From positions 1,116,001-1,180,000 of the forward strand of contig JAZAYU010000080.1 of NCBI GenBank assembly GCA_038501625.1: a DNA stretch of 64,000 nucleotides, read 5' to 3'. Shown in pieces: positions 27,601-35,262 of this stretch. The notes below the pieces were generated by a model. The model was not told the origin of the DNA and did no database searches. It was given only the letters and a program-made list of their open reading frames with translations. The translations under genes and the position numbers were made by a program. This DNA comes from Corbicula japonica. Taxonomy: Eukaryota > Mollusca > Bivalvia > Venerida > Cyrenidae. Position 1 is the stretch's first letter. Every line of letters starts with the position of its first letter.

Positions 27601-30039
27601 GACCACGGGTTACCTGGATATAACTGGTTCAGATATTACGTATGCGGTCTACCTTGGGTTCACAATTTTGGTACGGGCTATGGTGGACTAGTTGACCATG
27701 AACCGGAAGTTGCAAAACTACTTAGCCGGGCCTACTTGTAGGTCACTTCGTCTTTGTTTCAGTAAAATGATTTTCAGTTGAGATTTGATAATATACTGAA
27801 AGACATTAATAACGGATCACCCATTTTTTCAGGGCCCAAGATCATAAACTAAGTTTTGAGATCAGTCTCAAATCTCAAGGATCTGATTGGCTAAAATGGC
27901 GACTGGTCGCCATTTCAGCCAATCAGATCCTTGAGATTTGAGACTGATCTCCAGATTTAGTTTTATGATCTTGGGCACAGGTATTGTCCCTAATGTTGTC
28001 AGTATGAAGACAATCACTCTGTTAGGTAATATGTCAACCAACAATTTCCAATAAAATATTGAGATGAACTTGAAATTTATTCGAATGCATAATGATGATC
28101 ATACCTTACATCACAGTCACTGTGTACAAATTAAGATATATACGAGGGCTGTCCGGAAAGTTCATATACTACTTTATTTCTTACACTCAAGCAATACATA
28201 CATAAAATAAATTTGGCCAGCAAATACATACATATCTAACAAACAAATTTACAAAAAAACTGGCAGGCTGAGATGAACATTAACATAAAAACAGTCCTAA
28301 AATCCAACATATATACATAATCACGGAACACTTTTAAACGTCATCAACCTCAAACGAACGTCATGTAATCACTCCTTCTCAAAAAATATCGCCACACGAT
28401 TTTACTCATTTCTGATGCCGGCTGACCCATTGCTGGTATACCCCTTTGTACCATTCTCGACCAAAACCAGATATCGCCGATCAAACACCGAAGTTCTTCC
28501 AAATCTGCAAATCTTTTCCCGCGCAATTCCGACTGTTCTAACGCGTTCTACGTAATTCGGCTCTGCTACTTTCGGTCGTCCGCTTCGTTTCTTATCGAAC
28601 ACATTTTCATCCCCGCTTCTAAATCTGCTGTGCCACTTAAACACAAGATGCCTTGAACATTTACCGGTCGTATCTGCTTTTGAAATAAACTTCCACGTCT
28701 CAGTTGGTGTCATATTAGCATGAACACAAAACTTGATAACACTCCGTTGCTCCGTCTGTGAAATTGACGTCATTTTTTTCGAAACAAATGTTAAGCGCCT
28801 CAATGCGTCTAACGGTCGTTTACAACTTTTTTATTAACGTATGACGTCATAATTTTCACCAAATGTCATGCAATGATATCAAATAACTTAGCGTAAGTAA
28901 AAACGCGTTAGGCATAAATCTTTAATTTTTATTAACTTTTATTTTGAGTAGCTACTGTCATGGAATCAAAGTGCTCCGTGAACCGTCGGTCATGTTACCA
29001 TGGCGATGGGCGTTTTGCAAATATTATTGTTATCCTGTTTATAAATTTAGAAAAATGTAGCCAATACATACTTAAGCAAAATACCAAAACAGCTTATTGA
29101 TATGACTGCTTATAATAATTCTGTAGCCTTGTCTACGAACTTTCCGGACAGCCCTCGTACATTTTGTATTTCAATGGTGCGTTTCTAGAGTCCGTCAGTA
29201 TACAATTACATATCATATTTAGTCGGTAGGTTTCAAATTTTCTTCAACTTATAAAAACAATTTTAAGCGGCGTAATATTAAATATGCAAAAACACATTTT
29301 CATGGGACCGTAAAAGCAATTTAATATATCAGATATTTTGACTAAAGCGAGTTTTGACTGTATATGTTTTTCCAACACGAATCAAGTTTTGGCTCCAACA
29401 TTTGTAATTTTTAAATGCAATACATAGACAACTGATATATTTTCTCAACAACACATACACTATACATGTGTGGCACTACAGTCTCGTTTGAAGATGTAGG
29501 AAAGTAGTCAAGTCACTTTTTTCTAAATATGTTAATTATTCTTCATGTTATCAAAATAATGTTAAGGTTTTCAAGAAGTTAAAGGAAACCTTACTTCCTG
29601 GTTCAAAGTGAAAGTAGAATCTTTCAAACTTTTTGACGAATTGGCATTAAACATTGTAGACCAACGTATACTTATTTCAGGTATGAGTTGCTTTGGTATA
29701 TTGATCATGAATTTCAAAGTTCTCATGCAAACGGGTTTTCTTTTGTTTTAGTATGTGCTTGGTAATTAGAACATGGATTAGACTAAATTGAGCTTGCAAA
29801 CATTTACTTCCTCCATAGATAAATACATTTCTTTACTAAAATCTAGGTGGCAATAAGTATTTCGCCATTTGCAATGTTTGCGACCTCTTAAACAGTTACT
29901 TAGTTGTATTTTCCGTAAATTGAAAATTTAATTAATGTCAAACACAACAAATATAAAGAAAAATTACAAGCTCGGTTTGACTGAGCTGTTCATTGGCAGT
30001 TATGGAAAGGCATACAACTGTTGACGCCACCGGACCACG

Positions 30040-30130
<91 letters not shown>

Positions 30131-30603
30131 TTAATATGTATTTGTATATATATATATATATACAGAAATATCGTCAGATATGGGGTCTCTGTAATAAACC
30201 TTAATCAGGGGTTGTATATATATACTAAGAAATGTGGTAAGTTACGGGTCTTACTTCGATATTATACCTATATGTGTGGTTCTATAAAAGTTACGGGGTA
30301 TATATGGTACCCCGCTAATTAAATGTCATTTCTATGCACTATCTGACCTTGTAAGTACTATAAGCTGTAATATAAAAATTTGGTTTATGATAAAAAAAAA
30401 TTTCGGGTTTTTTTTTATAGACCGAAAATAAATTTCGATAATAAACCGTGTTACGGGAATAAAGTTTATCGTACTTAAGAAGTCCGAATATGCATAGAAA
30501 TGGCATTGAAAATTACGGGGTACCATATATACCCCATTACTTTATAGCACCTCACATAAAGGTGTAATATCGAAATTAGACCCGTAACTTACCACATTTC
30601 TTA

Positions 30604-30676
<73 letters not shown>

Positions 30677-32970
30677 AATACATATTAAAACATTTAGAAC
30701 GTGCATATGACGGCATTTATGGAACATCCAATGCAATATTTTTAGAGAACTGCGAAAATATTCTGACCGAAAATAGAATTTGGTCTTTGATGTTTATTTT
30801 ATTAGTTAACAATACAACATTGTTAACGGATAGGGTGACGGGCATACAAACAGCTGTCGTTTACCTCTTTTTAAGAATCAAGATTACATTTTCGACAGCA
30901 ATATTGTATTTAAGGTGCCCGGATGATATAGACTTATTCACTGGTCACATGACAGAAAGGCGTAGACCCGGAAGTCAACTTGGTCCTACCGGCGAGTGTC
31001 TCATGGGTTTCCAGATGAGGAGACTGCGAGACGGCGATCGATTCTTCTATGAACGTTTTGACATCTATTCCGGGGGGTTTACTCCAGGTAAAGGATTCTA
31101 ATATCATCCATCCATCCATCCTTCCGTCCGTCCGCCCGTCCCTCCCTCCCTCCCTCCCTCCTGCAAAAGACAAAAACAAGAACAATCGCATCCAAGAATG
31201 CCTAGTATAGATCTAAAGTTAATTTAAAGCATCAGGGGATGAGATAATAAATCAGCTAATATATATAGCATTTAATTCTTAATTGTACGGCGAAGACAAG
31301 CCCCACATTTTCTAACGGATGTCCAAACCACTACAAGTTTACAAACGGTAAATAATCAGCATTGTTGGAAATGCTATACCGCCACGAACTTGTCGGTATA
31401 AGGGCTGCTTTCTCTTAACCATGCGTCACCAAACATTTTGTCGCGAACTTCTCATTCTGTTTCTGACTGGTTTCTTTCAAACTTGCACAGATGAACAGGC
31501 TGAATTGTATATATTTACTATGCATTCTAGTTTCGTTTCTTCCGGATGTCTGGAGAGGCTGCGAAACGAGAACTGTTTTCTATTGGATTTACTTTACTTT
31601 ACTGATTGTTTTCTGTAATAAATCCAATACCTTTTACTTACACCGCAGGGTCGAAATTAAAACAGTCTTTAATTAAAAGGAAGTAATTTTAAAATTTTGG
31701 TACTTTGATGGTAACTTATTTAAATAAAAATGCCGCCGATAAATAAGTTTTTTAAAAATGTTTTTCCTACTTAAAATGGTCCTGTTAAAACAAGAGAAGC
31801 AATTTAGAGCAATGTTCTAGTTGCTTGACCTTTGGTTGCATGAATGCATTTTTGGCCAAAAATAACTCTACCAAAAGTTTTCCAAAGTTAATCATAACGA
31901 GACACAAGCTTACATTGAATACTGTTGTTGACAAATGATGGCAAATCAAGAGTTAAGTCAATGTCCTTCTAGTAAAAAAATACGGACAAAACGTAATCAA
32001 TTAGAACATTTGGTAAGTGTATATATAGCGTTTATTGTTACTGAGGGTCTCAAGGTAGAATGTTAATATTTAAATAAATTCTCTCAAAAAATTATTTATT
32101 TAATTATTTTTATCTACATGTATTTAATTAAAAAAGTTTTAAGCATTGTCTCAAACATTTCGACTTCACATCATTACAGTTAATACAACTTCTCTTGGTG
32201 ATTTATTAAGTTTATCACATTGCAGCTCAGTTGAGTGAAATCAAGAAAGTCCGTTTGTCTGATCTGTTCTGTTTAAATACAGCCAACGTACCAGGTAAAA
32301 GGATGCAACGAGATATGCTATTTCAACCAAGGTAAAATAAGTTCTTTAATTCTTGCCGTTATTTCTAGCGATGTTACCAAAAATGCTGCTTAAAAGTCAT
32401 ATTGCACCCTAAGCGCTGAAATCGTCTTGTTTCAGCGATTTTATACAACAACAAATCTGACGTAGGATCAGATTCGTTCTTTAAACATTAAAGATAGAAT
32501 CTCATAAATTAATAACAAAATCAAAAATAAAATGAGGCAATGGTTATAGCTCTACGACCTTTAGTGCGGTATTTTCAGAACATCACCATTCTATGATCAG
32601 CGGCATATGGTTCACAGACAAAATAAAACTCAAGGGGTAGCCCTAAACGAGAAAAATATTGACTGAAGTGAGAGTTAAAATAAAATACATCGAATTAATT
32701 TATCAGCGGCTATCGACCCCTTAGCTTTTTGACAGTAACATTTTCTACTTGCTTTTGATTACTGCTAATATATTAGTGATAGCAATATAGCAATAGTACT
32801 TATAATAGAGGTATGTTTCTAAACATTTACATCATTTCCTTTTCTAATTTATAAATATATACAAGTTTTATTAATTCGTATTTCTTTTCAGACGGCGCGT
32901 CAACGAATTTGTAGAGTGTGCAACCGTGCCGGGCATTAACATCAGTTTCTGGAAAGTGAAACATATATAG
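570..32970 (+). CDS. secreted animal heme peroxidase (peroxinectin/myeloperoxidase-like), 15 coding exons
   Basis: Joined exons: 570-669, 2823-2916, 3802-4118, 5112-5297, 5591-5636, 7189-7280, 10743-10844, 12666-12770, 15570-15805, 20614-20873, 26032-26115, 27594-27737, 30915-31087, 32226-32331, 32892-32970. They total 2124 nt (707 residues plus stop), all with GT-AG borders and matching phases. Residues 1-17 form a signal peptide. The peroxidase domain fills most of the rest: GQFLAHD (distal His223), PPGDPRF at 257-263, TSYLDLS Ca loop at 288-294, GDARVNE (Arg351, Glu354), REHNRLA at 367-373, RFGHSLI (proximal His455), [15 protein letters not shown] (Asn538), DDIDLF at 592-597. Such enzymes oxidise halides or phenolics with peroxide in the secretory pathway or outside the cell, in immunity and matrix cross-linking. 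Ala222 replaces the Asp that esterifies heme in mammalian enzymes. The family call is firm; substrate and role cannot be told. A 5' untranslated exon probably lies further upstream, because an acceptor abuts the ATG. Confidence 0.95.
1171..1825 (+). repeat. dispersed repeat family A, longest copy
   Basis: A near-complete copy in peroxidase intron 1. It opens with TTTCTCCACTTTATTCG and AAATTCAAAAAGAAAGGTTACC, continues through the GTTGGGGCAAGTGTGAGG block, and ends with the TGTGTGGGGAGGCTGT core. It contains no open frame, so it is non-autonomous. Confidence 0.85.
1834..2300 (+). repeat. dispersed repeat family A, tandem partial copy
   Basis: It follows the longest copy directly, starting at the AAATCAAAAAGAAATGTTACC block and stopping near the GTTAGGGCAAATGTTGG block. 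It lacks the 3' core. Confidence 0.8.
2441..2655 (+). repeat. 215-bp duplicated block (intron 1 copy)
   Basis: AACTTGTAGGCATACATAAT, then ACGTTTAGCTGTC and ACCATCTGCCATTCAATG. Nearly identical to 8354-8566 in intron 6. Confidence 0.8.
2823..2916 (+). CDS. peroxidase exon 2
   Basis: The acceptor is TTTTCATTCAG and the donor AA/GTACGT. It encodes a propeptide-like segment ([13 protein letters not shown]...). A 30-nt piece of its 3' end, with its donor, is repeated just downstream at about 2944-2985 (TGCAACTTCATGAAA), a small local duplication inside the intron. Phase in 1, out 2. Confidence 0.8.
3802..4118 (+). CDS. peroxidase exon 3 (N-terminal end of the domain)
   Basis: Phase in 2, out 1. 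It carries the family signature at the start of the domain: a [19 protein letters not shown] stretch, where Cys-Asn-Asn is typical, and FISSDYDDG corresponding to the usual Pro-Pro-x-Tyr-x-Asp-Gly. The donor is GATG/GTAATA. Confidence 0.9.
5112..5297 (+). CDS. peroxidase exon 4 (distal heme histidine)
   Basis: The acceptor is TTTACATTTAG and the donor ACCA/GTAAGA. It encodes [15 protein letters not shown] at residues 215-229. Gln219, His223 and Asp224 match the distal Gln, catalytic His and Ca-ligand Asp. Position 222 is Ala where mammalian enzymes have the heme-ester Asp. Confidence 0.93.
5591..5636 (+). CDS. peroxidase exon 5 (46-nt microexon)
   Basis: A very short exon encoding [15 protein letters not shown] between acceptor TATTTTAG and donor AA/GTAAGA. 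The adjacent Cys pair and the exact phase fit (1 in, 2 out) between exons 4 and 6 support it. Confidence 0.85.
7189..7280 (+). CDS. peroxidase exon 6
   Basis: It encodes the family block [19 protein letters not shown] (residues 251-269). The acceptor is TTATTTACAG and the donor AATG/GTAAGT. Phase in 2, out 1. Confidence 0.92.
7435..7496 (+). repeat. (CA)n microsatellite
   Basis: Imperfect CA/CG dinucleotide run in peroxidase intron 6. Confidence 0.95.
8354..8566 (+). repeat. 215-bp duplicated block (intron 6 copy)
   Basis: Second copy of the intron 1 block, with a few substitutions and small indels. It sits in a stretch (7584-8686) bounded by inverted TTAAACCAGAC motifs, which may mark a larger element. 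Confidence 0.8.
10229..10300 (+). tRNA. degenerate tRNA-like sequence (tRNA pseudogene or SINE head)
   Basis: A 72-nt cloverleaf can be drawn: D-arm GTG-TAGTGGTTAT-CAC, anticodon arm CTCGC-CTCTTAA-GCGGA (anticodon CTT, one mismatch), T-arm CCGGG-TTCAATA-TTCGG. TTTTTT follows at 10303. The acceptor arm pairs at only about four of seven positions, so a working tRNA is unlikely. The D-arm resembles tRNA-Val/Glu types. Confidence 0.4.
10743..10844 (+). CDS. peroxidase exon 7 (calcium-binding loop)
   Basis: It encodes [18 protein letters not shown]. Thr288, Tyr290, Asp292 and Ser294 occupy the positions of the Ca-binding loop. The acceptor is ACATTTTAG and the donor GGAG/GTCTGT, a weaker site. 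Phase 1 in, 1 out. Confidence 0.92.
10976..11300 (-). repeat. dispersed repeat family A, inverted copy
   Basis: Reverse-complement copy in peroxidase intron 7. It shows CACAGCCTCCCC near its start and CCTCACACTTGCCCCAACAG near its end, the reverse of the family A blocks. Confidence 0.8.
11400..11935 (+). repeat. degenerate short-period repeat rich in TTGTTCACTGTCC
   Basis: Many imperfect copies of a ~15-bp motif (TTGTTCACTGTCCC and variants), dense at 11741-11935. Nothing else is seen in this part of intron 7. Confidence 0.7.
12346..12436 (-). other. tRNA-like promoter sequence (box A and box B), probably SINE remnant
   Basis: On the minus strand TGGCGCGGTTGGTGTGATGC resembles box A and GAGGTTCGATCCC is a good box B, about 55 nt apart, as in a tRNA with a long variable arm. 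The rest does not fold cleanly. Confidence 0.4.
12666..12770 (+). CDS. peroxidase exon 8
   Basis: It encodes a variable linker ([16 protein letters not shown]...) that ends with CPLAG, leading into the Gly-Asp-Ala-Arg block of the next exon. The acceptor is TATTGTTAG and the donor GCCG/GTAAGT. Phase 1 in, 1 out. Confidence 0.88.
12826..13340. mobile_element. fold-back element family F, copy 1
   Basis: Imperfect palindrome. The left arm has GATAAAAAAAGAAAATTATC and ACTTTGCACAAA, then TAGTTAGGCCT. The right arm returns GGTCTAACTATTTTTC and TTTGTGCAAAG. No open frame. The same family occurs at 37.2, 43.0 and 50.7 kb. Confidence 0.7.
13621..14537. mobile_element. long inverted-repeat (fold-back) element, ~445-bp arms
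   Basis: The left arm begins GCGCTTGACCAGCCGC and the right arm ends with its reverse complement. The arms match almost base for base (for example GGAGGGTTTGATCTAACAG opposite its complement) to a spacer of about 30 bp near 14065-14095. No coding frame. It sits in peroxidase intron 8. Confidence 0.9.
14695..14765. repeat. short hairpin with ATCGCG motifs
   Basis: CGCGATAACTCGAAG opposite ACTTCGAATTATCGCG, then GAGTTATCGCG again. Small dispersed-repeat type. Confidence 0.55.
15570..15805 (+). CDS. peroxidase exon 9 (catalytic Arg, REHNRLA block)
   Basis: It encodes [15 protein letters not shown], then [14 protein letters not shown] and a [14 protein letters not shown] block. Arg351 and Glu354 match catalytic Arg239 and heme-ester Glu242 of human myeloperoxidase. 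The acceptor TCTAATCTAAAG is pyrimidine-poor; the donor is TTCC/GTAAGT. Phase 1 in, 0 out. Confidence 0.94.
16311..17085 (+). repeat. 39-bp satellite, ~20 copies
   Basis: The unit starts TCTTCGGATCAGTAATCTAA and continues CGCTCTATCCCTAGACCAA. Copies are highly similar in the middle and degrade toward 17.0 kb. It lies in peroxidase intron 9. There are no unique spacers, so it is not CRISPR-like. Confidence 0.97.
17969..19968 (+). mobile_element. 2-kb element of ~145-bp tandem units with hairpin ends
   Basis: It begins with hairpin CTCACCAGAGCCGTAGGCTC and a GTCGTCCGTCGTC run. About eight ~145-bp units share GAAACTTGGTCAGGATGT and CTAGGTCACTGTTACT. A second unit type from 18.95 kb carries CCAAGGTCAAGGTCACTG. 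It ends GGTGAGCGATAAAGGGCC, with a GGGCCATCATGGCCC hairpin. Similar elements are common in bivalve genomes (general knowledge). No convincing protein. Confidence 0.85.
20516..20613 (+). repeat. dispersed repeat family A, 3'-core copy abutting peroxidase exon 10
   Basis: It contains GCGTGGGGAGGCTGTGTTTT, GTGGCGATTCCTGATATGC and ATATTTTACACTTTCTAG. The final AG is the splice acceptor used by exon 10. Confidence 0.8.
20614..20873 (+). CDS. peroxidase exon 10 (proximal heme histidine)
   Basis: It encodes [17 protein letters not shown], with proximal His455, and ends SDR with the last codon split. The acceptor CACTTTCTAG lies directly at the 3' edge of a dispersed repeat copy. Phase 0 in, 2 out. 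Confidence 0.93.
21176..21303 (+). repeat. dispersed repeat family A, 3'-core copy
   Basis: GTGGTGTCTGTTTTGAAAC, then TGTGTGAGAAGGTTGTGTCT and GGCAATTCCTGATATGCAT, in peroxidase intron 10. Confidence 0.75.
21347..21425 (-). repeat. dispersed repeat family A, inverted 3'-core fragment
   Basis: AGCCTCCCCACACAGCC preceded by TCATGAATGGCCACACC; reverse of the family core, 45 bp after a forward copy, so the pair could fold back. Confidence 0.65.
21428..21589. mobile_element. 162-bp hairpin element (MITE-like)
   Basis: Near-perfect palindrome: ATAAGTATCTTTAATGACCG at one end and its complement at the other, with GACGGGGTTTTCCCAACCC in the arms. Confidence 0.85.
22747..23376. mobile_element. fold-back element with nested hairpin
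   Basis: The terminal inverted repeats read GGGTCTACACTACATAAACT on the left with the complement at 23353-23376. An inner hairpin at about 23200-23310 has arms GAAAATTCGTGTCC and their complement. There is no coding frame. Confidence 0.75.
23397..23414 (+). repeat. 18-nt poly-G run
   Basis: A GTGTGTGT run passes into 18 consecutive G; potential G-quadruplex and a likely sequencing-error site. Confidence 0.9.
23862..23912 (-). repeat. dispersed repeat family A, inverted 3'-core fragment
   Basis: ATATGCATATCAGTAAGCGCC and CAGCCTCCCCATGCAGC; reverse of the family core. Confidence 0.6.
23915..26031 (+). other. peroxidase intron 10, distal part, no gene seen
   Basis: Holds a fragment at 24280-24440 related to 60090-60240 (CTCATTTTGACAC... 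versus CTCATTCTGACCC), one palindrome-repeat copy at 24708-24829, and an 18-bp CTTTTCCCTAGGGAAAAG palindrome near 25816. Nothing else recognised. Confidence 0.6.
24708..24829. repeat. short dispersed palindrome P, expanded copy
   Basis: GTGTAGATCCAGATCAGCC at one end and GCTGATCTGGATCTACACTG at the other, with a longer middle than other copies. Confidence 0.75.
26032..26115 (+). CDS. peroxidase exon 11
   Basis: It encodes [15 protein letters not shown] at residues 527-541, supplying the conserved Asn538 that hydrogen-bonds the proximal His in this family. It carries no ATG. Acceptor TTTTCTTGCAG and donor AAAG/GTGCAT; phase 2 in, 2 out. Confidence 0.93.
27594..27737 (+). CDS. peroxidase exon 12
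   Basis: It encodes the hallmark [15 protein letters not shown], then [10 protein letters not shown] and KLLSRAYL. The acceptor is TCTATTTCAG and the donor ACTT/GTAGGT; reading through would meet TAG at once. Phase 2 in, 2 out. Confidence 0.93.
27834..27976. mobile_element. 143-bp hairpin element (MITE-like)
   Basis: Almost perfect palindrome from GCCCAAGATCATAAA to its complement, with GATCTGATTGGCT arms and centre GACTGGTCGCC at ~27905. It lies 100 bp after peroxidase exon 12. Confidence 0.9.
28143..29157 (-). mobile_element. internally deleted mariner-family transposon
   Basis: Perfect 22-bp terminal repeats starting CGAGGGCTGTCCGGAAAG, flanked by TA on both sides. At 1015 bp it is shorter than autonomous mariners (about 1.3 kb). 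The minus-strand frame at 28803-28402 encodes an N-terminal helix-turn-helix segment ([20 protein letters not shown], then KRSGRPKV). Another frame of the same stretch reads [20 protein letters not shown] and [10 protein letters not shown], like a mariner C-terminus. The catalytic core is missing, so the N- and C-terminal parts are joined out of frame. Confidence 0.93.
28402..28803 (-). pseudogene. mariner transposase remnant (HTH domain, core deleted)
   Basis: 133-codon frame. Residues ~18-80 match the mariner helix-turn-helix domain, ending in RSGRPKV. After about residue 90 the frame is a shifted reading of the C-terminal end. None of the three acidic catalytic residues is present, so it cannot transpose itself; it could still bind DNA. 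Confidence 0.85.
29955..30790. repeat. dispersed repeat family C copy split by a (TA)n palindrome
   Basis: The left part has CTCGGTTTGACTGAGCTG and TTGACGCCACCGGACCACGG; the right part resumes at GTGCATATGACGGCATTTATGG and TCTGACCGAAAATAG. Comparison with 36.3 and 56.8 kb shows these belong together and were parted by the insertion at about 30040-30690. Confidence 0.65.
30040..30690. mobile_element. palindromic element with (TA)n arms
   Basis: GTGTGTGTGTATATATA at the left mirrors TATATACACACACAC at the right. Inner arms AGAAATGTGGTAAGTTACGG and complement, GGGGTATATATGGTACCCC and complement; centre near 30390. (TA)n lies at 30046-30127 and 30605-30666. There is no real gene. Confidence 0.85.
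30915..31087 (+). CDS. peroxidase exon 13
   Basis: It encodes [31 protein letters not shown] and [12 protein letters not shown], matching the family blocks. The acceptor GTATTTAAG is weak; the donor is CCAG/GTAAAG. Phase 2 in, 1 out. Confidence 0.93.
31106..31162 (+). repeat. (CATC)n-(CGTC)n-(CCTC)n compound microsatellite
   Basis: Tetranucleotide run directly after peroxidase exon 13. Confidence 0.9.
32226..32331 (+). CDS. peroxidase exon 14
   Basis: It encodes [18 protein letters not shown] and RDMLFQPR, the C-terminal family block. The acceptor is CACATTGCAG and the donor CAAG/GTAAAA. A second donor-like CCAG/GTAAAA inside the exon at 32295 would break the reading frame. Phase 1 in, 2 out. 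Confidence 0.91.
32520..32690 (+). repeat. dispersed repeat family C, 3' fragment
   Basis: GTGCGGTATTTTCAGAACATC, a GATCAGCGGCATATGG block and CCTAAACGAGAAAAATATTG correspond to 56970-57060. Confidence 0.55.
32892..32970 (+). CDS. peroxidase exon 15 (terminal, stop codon)
   Basis: It encodes [18 protein letters not shown] and ends FWKVKHI before TAG. The Cys-x-x-x-Pro pattern with a late Trp is the usual end of the family. There is no membrane segment. I did not find a convincing AATAAA within a few hundred bases. Confidence 0.9.
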
Positions 32971-33734
32971 TGAGATGAATTCTTATGTATAATATCACGC
33001 GCGCAAGTTTAATATACAGTGCGAATCAGATTCTTCGTTGTTGTTTTTTTTTGTTTAAGGATAAAAAAAATTCGGGTTGGCGTGGTGATGGGGTTCTTGT
33101 ATAAACTCCGTTCCAACAATTGAGTAAATAATATTCAATGAAGTGTAATACAAAACAAAACATGTCAAAATTCAGCAGTGAATGATTTCTGTTAATTTAG
33201 TCAGTTGATATGTATTTTCTGATTGGTTGCTATTCTTGTTATACAACCTTATTGAATGGTTTTAGCAGCGACAAAGTTACAATAAGGGTCTTCATTTGTT
33301 GAGCATTTAAGTTGTACCGGTGAACCACACTAAAATCGGTGTCCCGAAAAATGAAAAATTAAAATTACATCAAACACAACTAGACCTAATAATTGCCTTA
33401 CCACTTACTTCCTCGTGTAGCAAACATGTGATCATGCCCATAGCCATACGGACTGGCGATATAAAAGAATATTTCACATGACAATAATAGCACATGGTAC
33501 ACAGTACAAAGAGAGGCAAAGCAAAACTTAAAAATTTGTATAAGTGCAGAATGATATGACACGTTGTGTATGGTACATTGTGTCAAATAATTTGCTCCGG
33601 CACTATATGTCATTCCCAGACACAGATTGACGTACTGTGTGAACTGTGGTTGGAAATAACAACTGAATGTGTTTTGAATTTATCTGTAAAGGACCTACTA
33701 CAACTATTACTAGTAGTATTACTACTAAATTTTA

Positions 33735-34265
33735 CCAGGTTTATGGGGAAATCTTTTCTTTGCAGAACCTAGAAGCTCGATTTCTTTCTTTTCGGGTTCT
33801 CAGTTTTGTTCATTGTTTGTGGTGTCTTTTTTGAAACTGATAATTTTATTAACCATGCTATCCGTCTCTCTTTTTCTTGACTGTGTGGGGAGGCTGTTTT
33901 TAATTCTGAAGGTGGCTTTTCCTGATATGCATATTTAAACTTTCTATTTCTTGCTAATTTGACTCTAGGAGCTCTGGTCTCGGTAAGAATACTCGCCCCT
34001 TTGGCTTTGCAATTCTATTAGCTTCTTATTTTTTTATGTGTGTGTGATTTTTGCAACATTGTTAAGCTGATAGGTTTGTTTGAGTTATTTCACCAAGACA
34101 ACTTGTATTTGTTAGTTGATTTGAGAACCTGTTGGGGCAAGTGTGAGGCTGGTGCACCCTGGAACCACTGACCGTTCCAAGGCTATTATCCATCGGGTTG
34201 TCATTTTTGTGAATTGTTGGTGGTGTCTTTTTTGAAACTGATCATTTTATTAACCATAACCATAA

Positions 34266-34304
<39 letters not shown>

Positions 34305-34375
34305 TTTTGGCTGTATAGAGAGGTTGTTGTTCCGAATGGCAATTCCTGATATGCATATTCACCATTTTATCATGA
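33735..34375 (+). repeat. dispersed repeat family A, two adjoining copies downstream of the peroxidase
   Basis: One copy ends with its 3' core near 33945; a second follows at once and ends near 34375, with GTTGGGGCAAGTGTGAGG and GGCAATTCCTGATATGCAT. A (CT)n run at about 34268-34300 interrupts the second copy. Confidence 0.8.
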
Positions 34376-34599
34376 TTTTCATAATAAGAAATTATTATAA
34401 AAATGATTTAATTCTCTTTGGTGAATGCAGTGATTCTATACAACAACCAACCCTTCTACGAAACCCTTACTTTTATCTGGGACCCATACGACGCTGAACA
34501 TGTAATGGTAATAATCAGGAAATACTGCATTGAAGGTCCCACATTCACCATTATATGCATATAATCGTTTTGGATGGATGCATTTCCATTACTGCCATG

Positions 34600-35262
34600 A
34601 ACAGGTTCAAACCAAGCCTGCAATATTTTCGTATTTTTCGTGTTCGGTGGCTTTCAAAGTTTCCTTTTCATCTATTTCTTGTCTTTTGCACACTCACAAG
34701 CGTAAAATAAACTGACATTACGCAAGGTAACGCAAAAACTAGCACTTAAACGTTAGATTATCATATACTTGTATCCATGTTAACTTTTCATCTATTTTAC
34801 TGTTTGTGGGTGTAAATATATAGTTGCGCTATACCCGGGGATAGGCGGCGTGCATTTCCATTATTTTTCATTTATATTTTCTACATATTTTTTGTGTTCT
34901 GGTGGCTTTCAAAGTTCCCTTTTAATCTATTTATTGTCTTGTACACTAACAAGCGTAAAATAAACTGACATTAGGCAAGGTAACGCAAAAACTAGCACTT
35001 AAACATTAGATTATCATATACTTGTATCCATGTTAACTTTTCATCTATTTTACTGTTTGTGGGTGTAAATATATTGTTGCGCGTTTTTTTTTTACATTTT
35101 TCATATTAAATTTCGTTTTCGGGGGCTTTCAAAGTTCCCTTTTCATCTATTTCTTGTATTTTTTTACACTAACAAGCGTAAAATAAACTGACTTTACGCA
35201 AGGTATCGCAAAAACTAGCACTTGAACATTAGATTATCACATCACATACTTTTATCCATGAA
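34600..35262 (+). repeat. ~225-250-bp unit in three tandem copies
   Basis: Each copy has GGCTTTCAAAGTT, AACAAGCGTAAAATAAACTG (first copy CACAAGCG) and AAAAACTAGCACTT followed by a TTAGATTATCA block. One half unit (TTCGGTGGCTTTAAAAGTT) also appears at 17.2 kb. Confidence 0.85.

Noticed and set aside
29993..30322. IYIYIY and similar frames at 30.0-30.7 kb and the 7298-7558 and 48591-48854 frames.
   Set aside because: They are translations of (TA)n, (CA)n and (ACC)n microsatellites.
32295..32331. Internal donor CCAG/GTAAAA in peroxidase exon 14.
   Set aside because: Using it would shift the frame and remove the conserved RDMLFQP segment.
34409..34563. Plus-strand exon-like frame (ILYNNQPFYETLTFIWDPYD) after a GAATGCAG acceptor, downstream of the peroxidase stop.
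   Set aside because: It resembles no part of the peroxidase family, has no partner exon, and lies between repeat copies.
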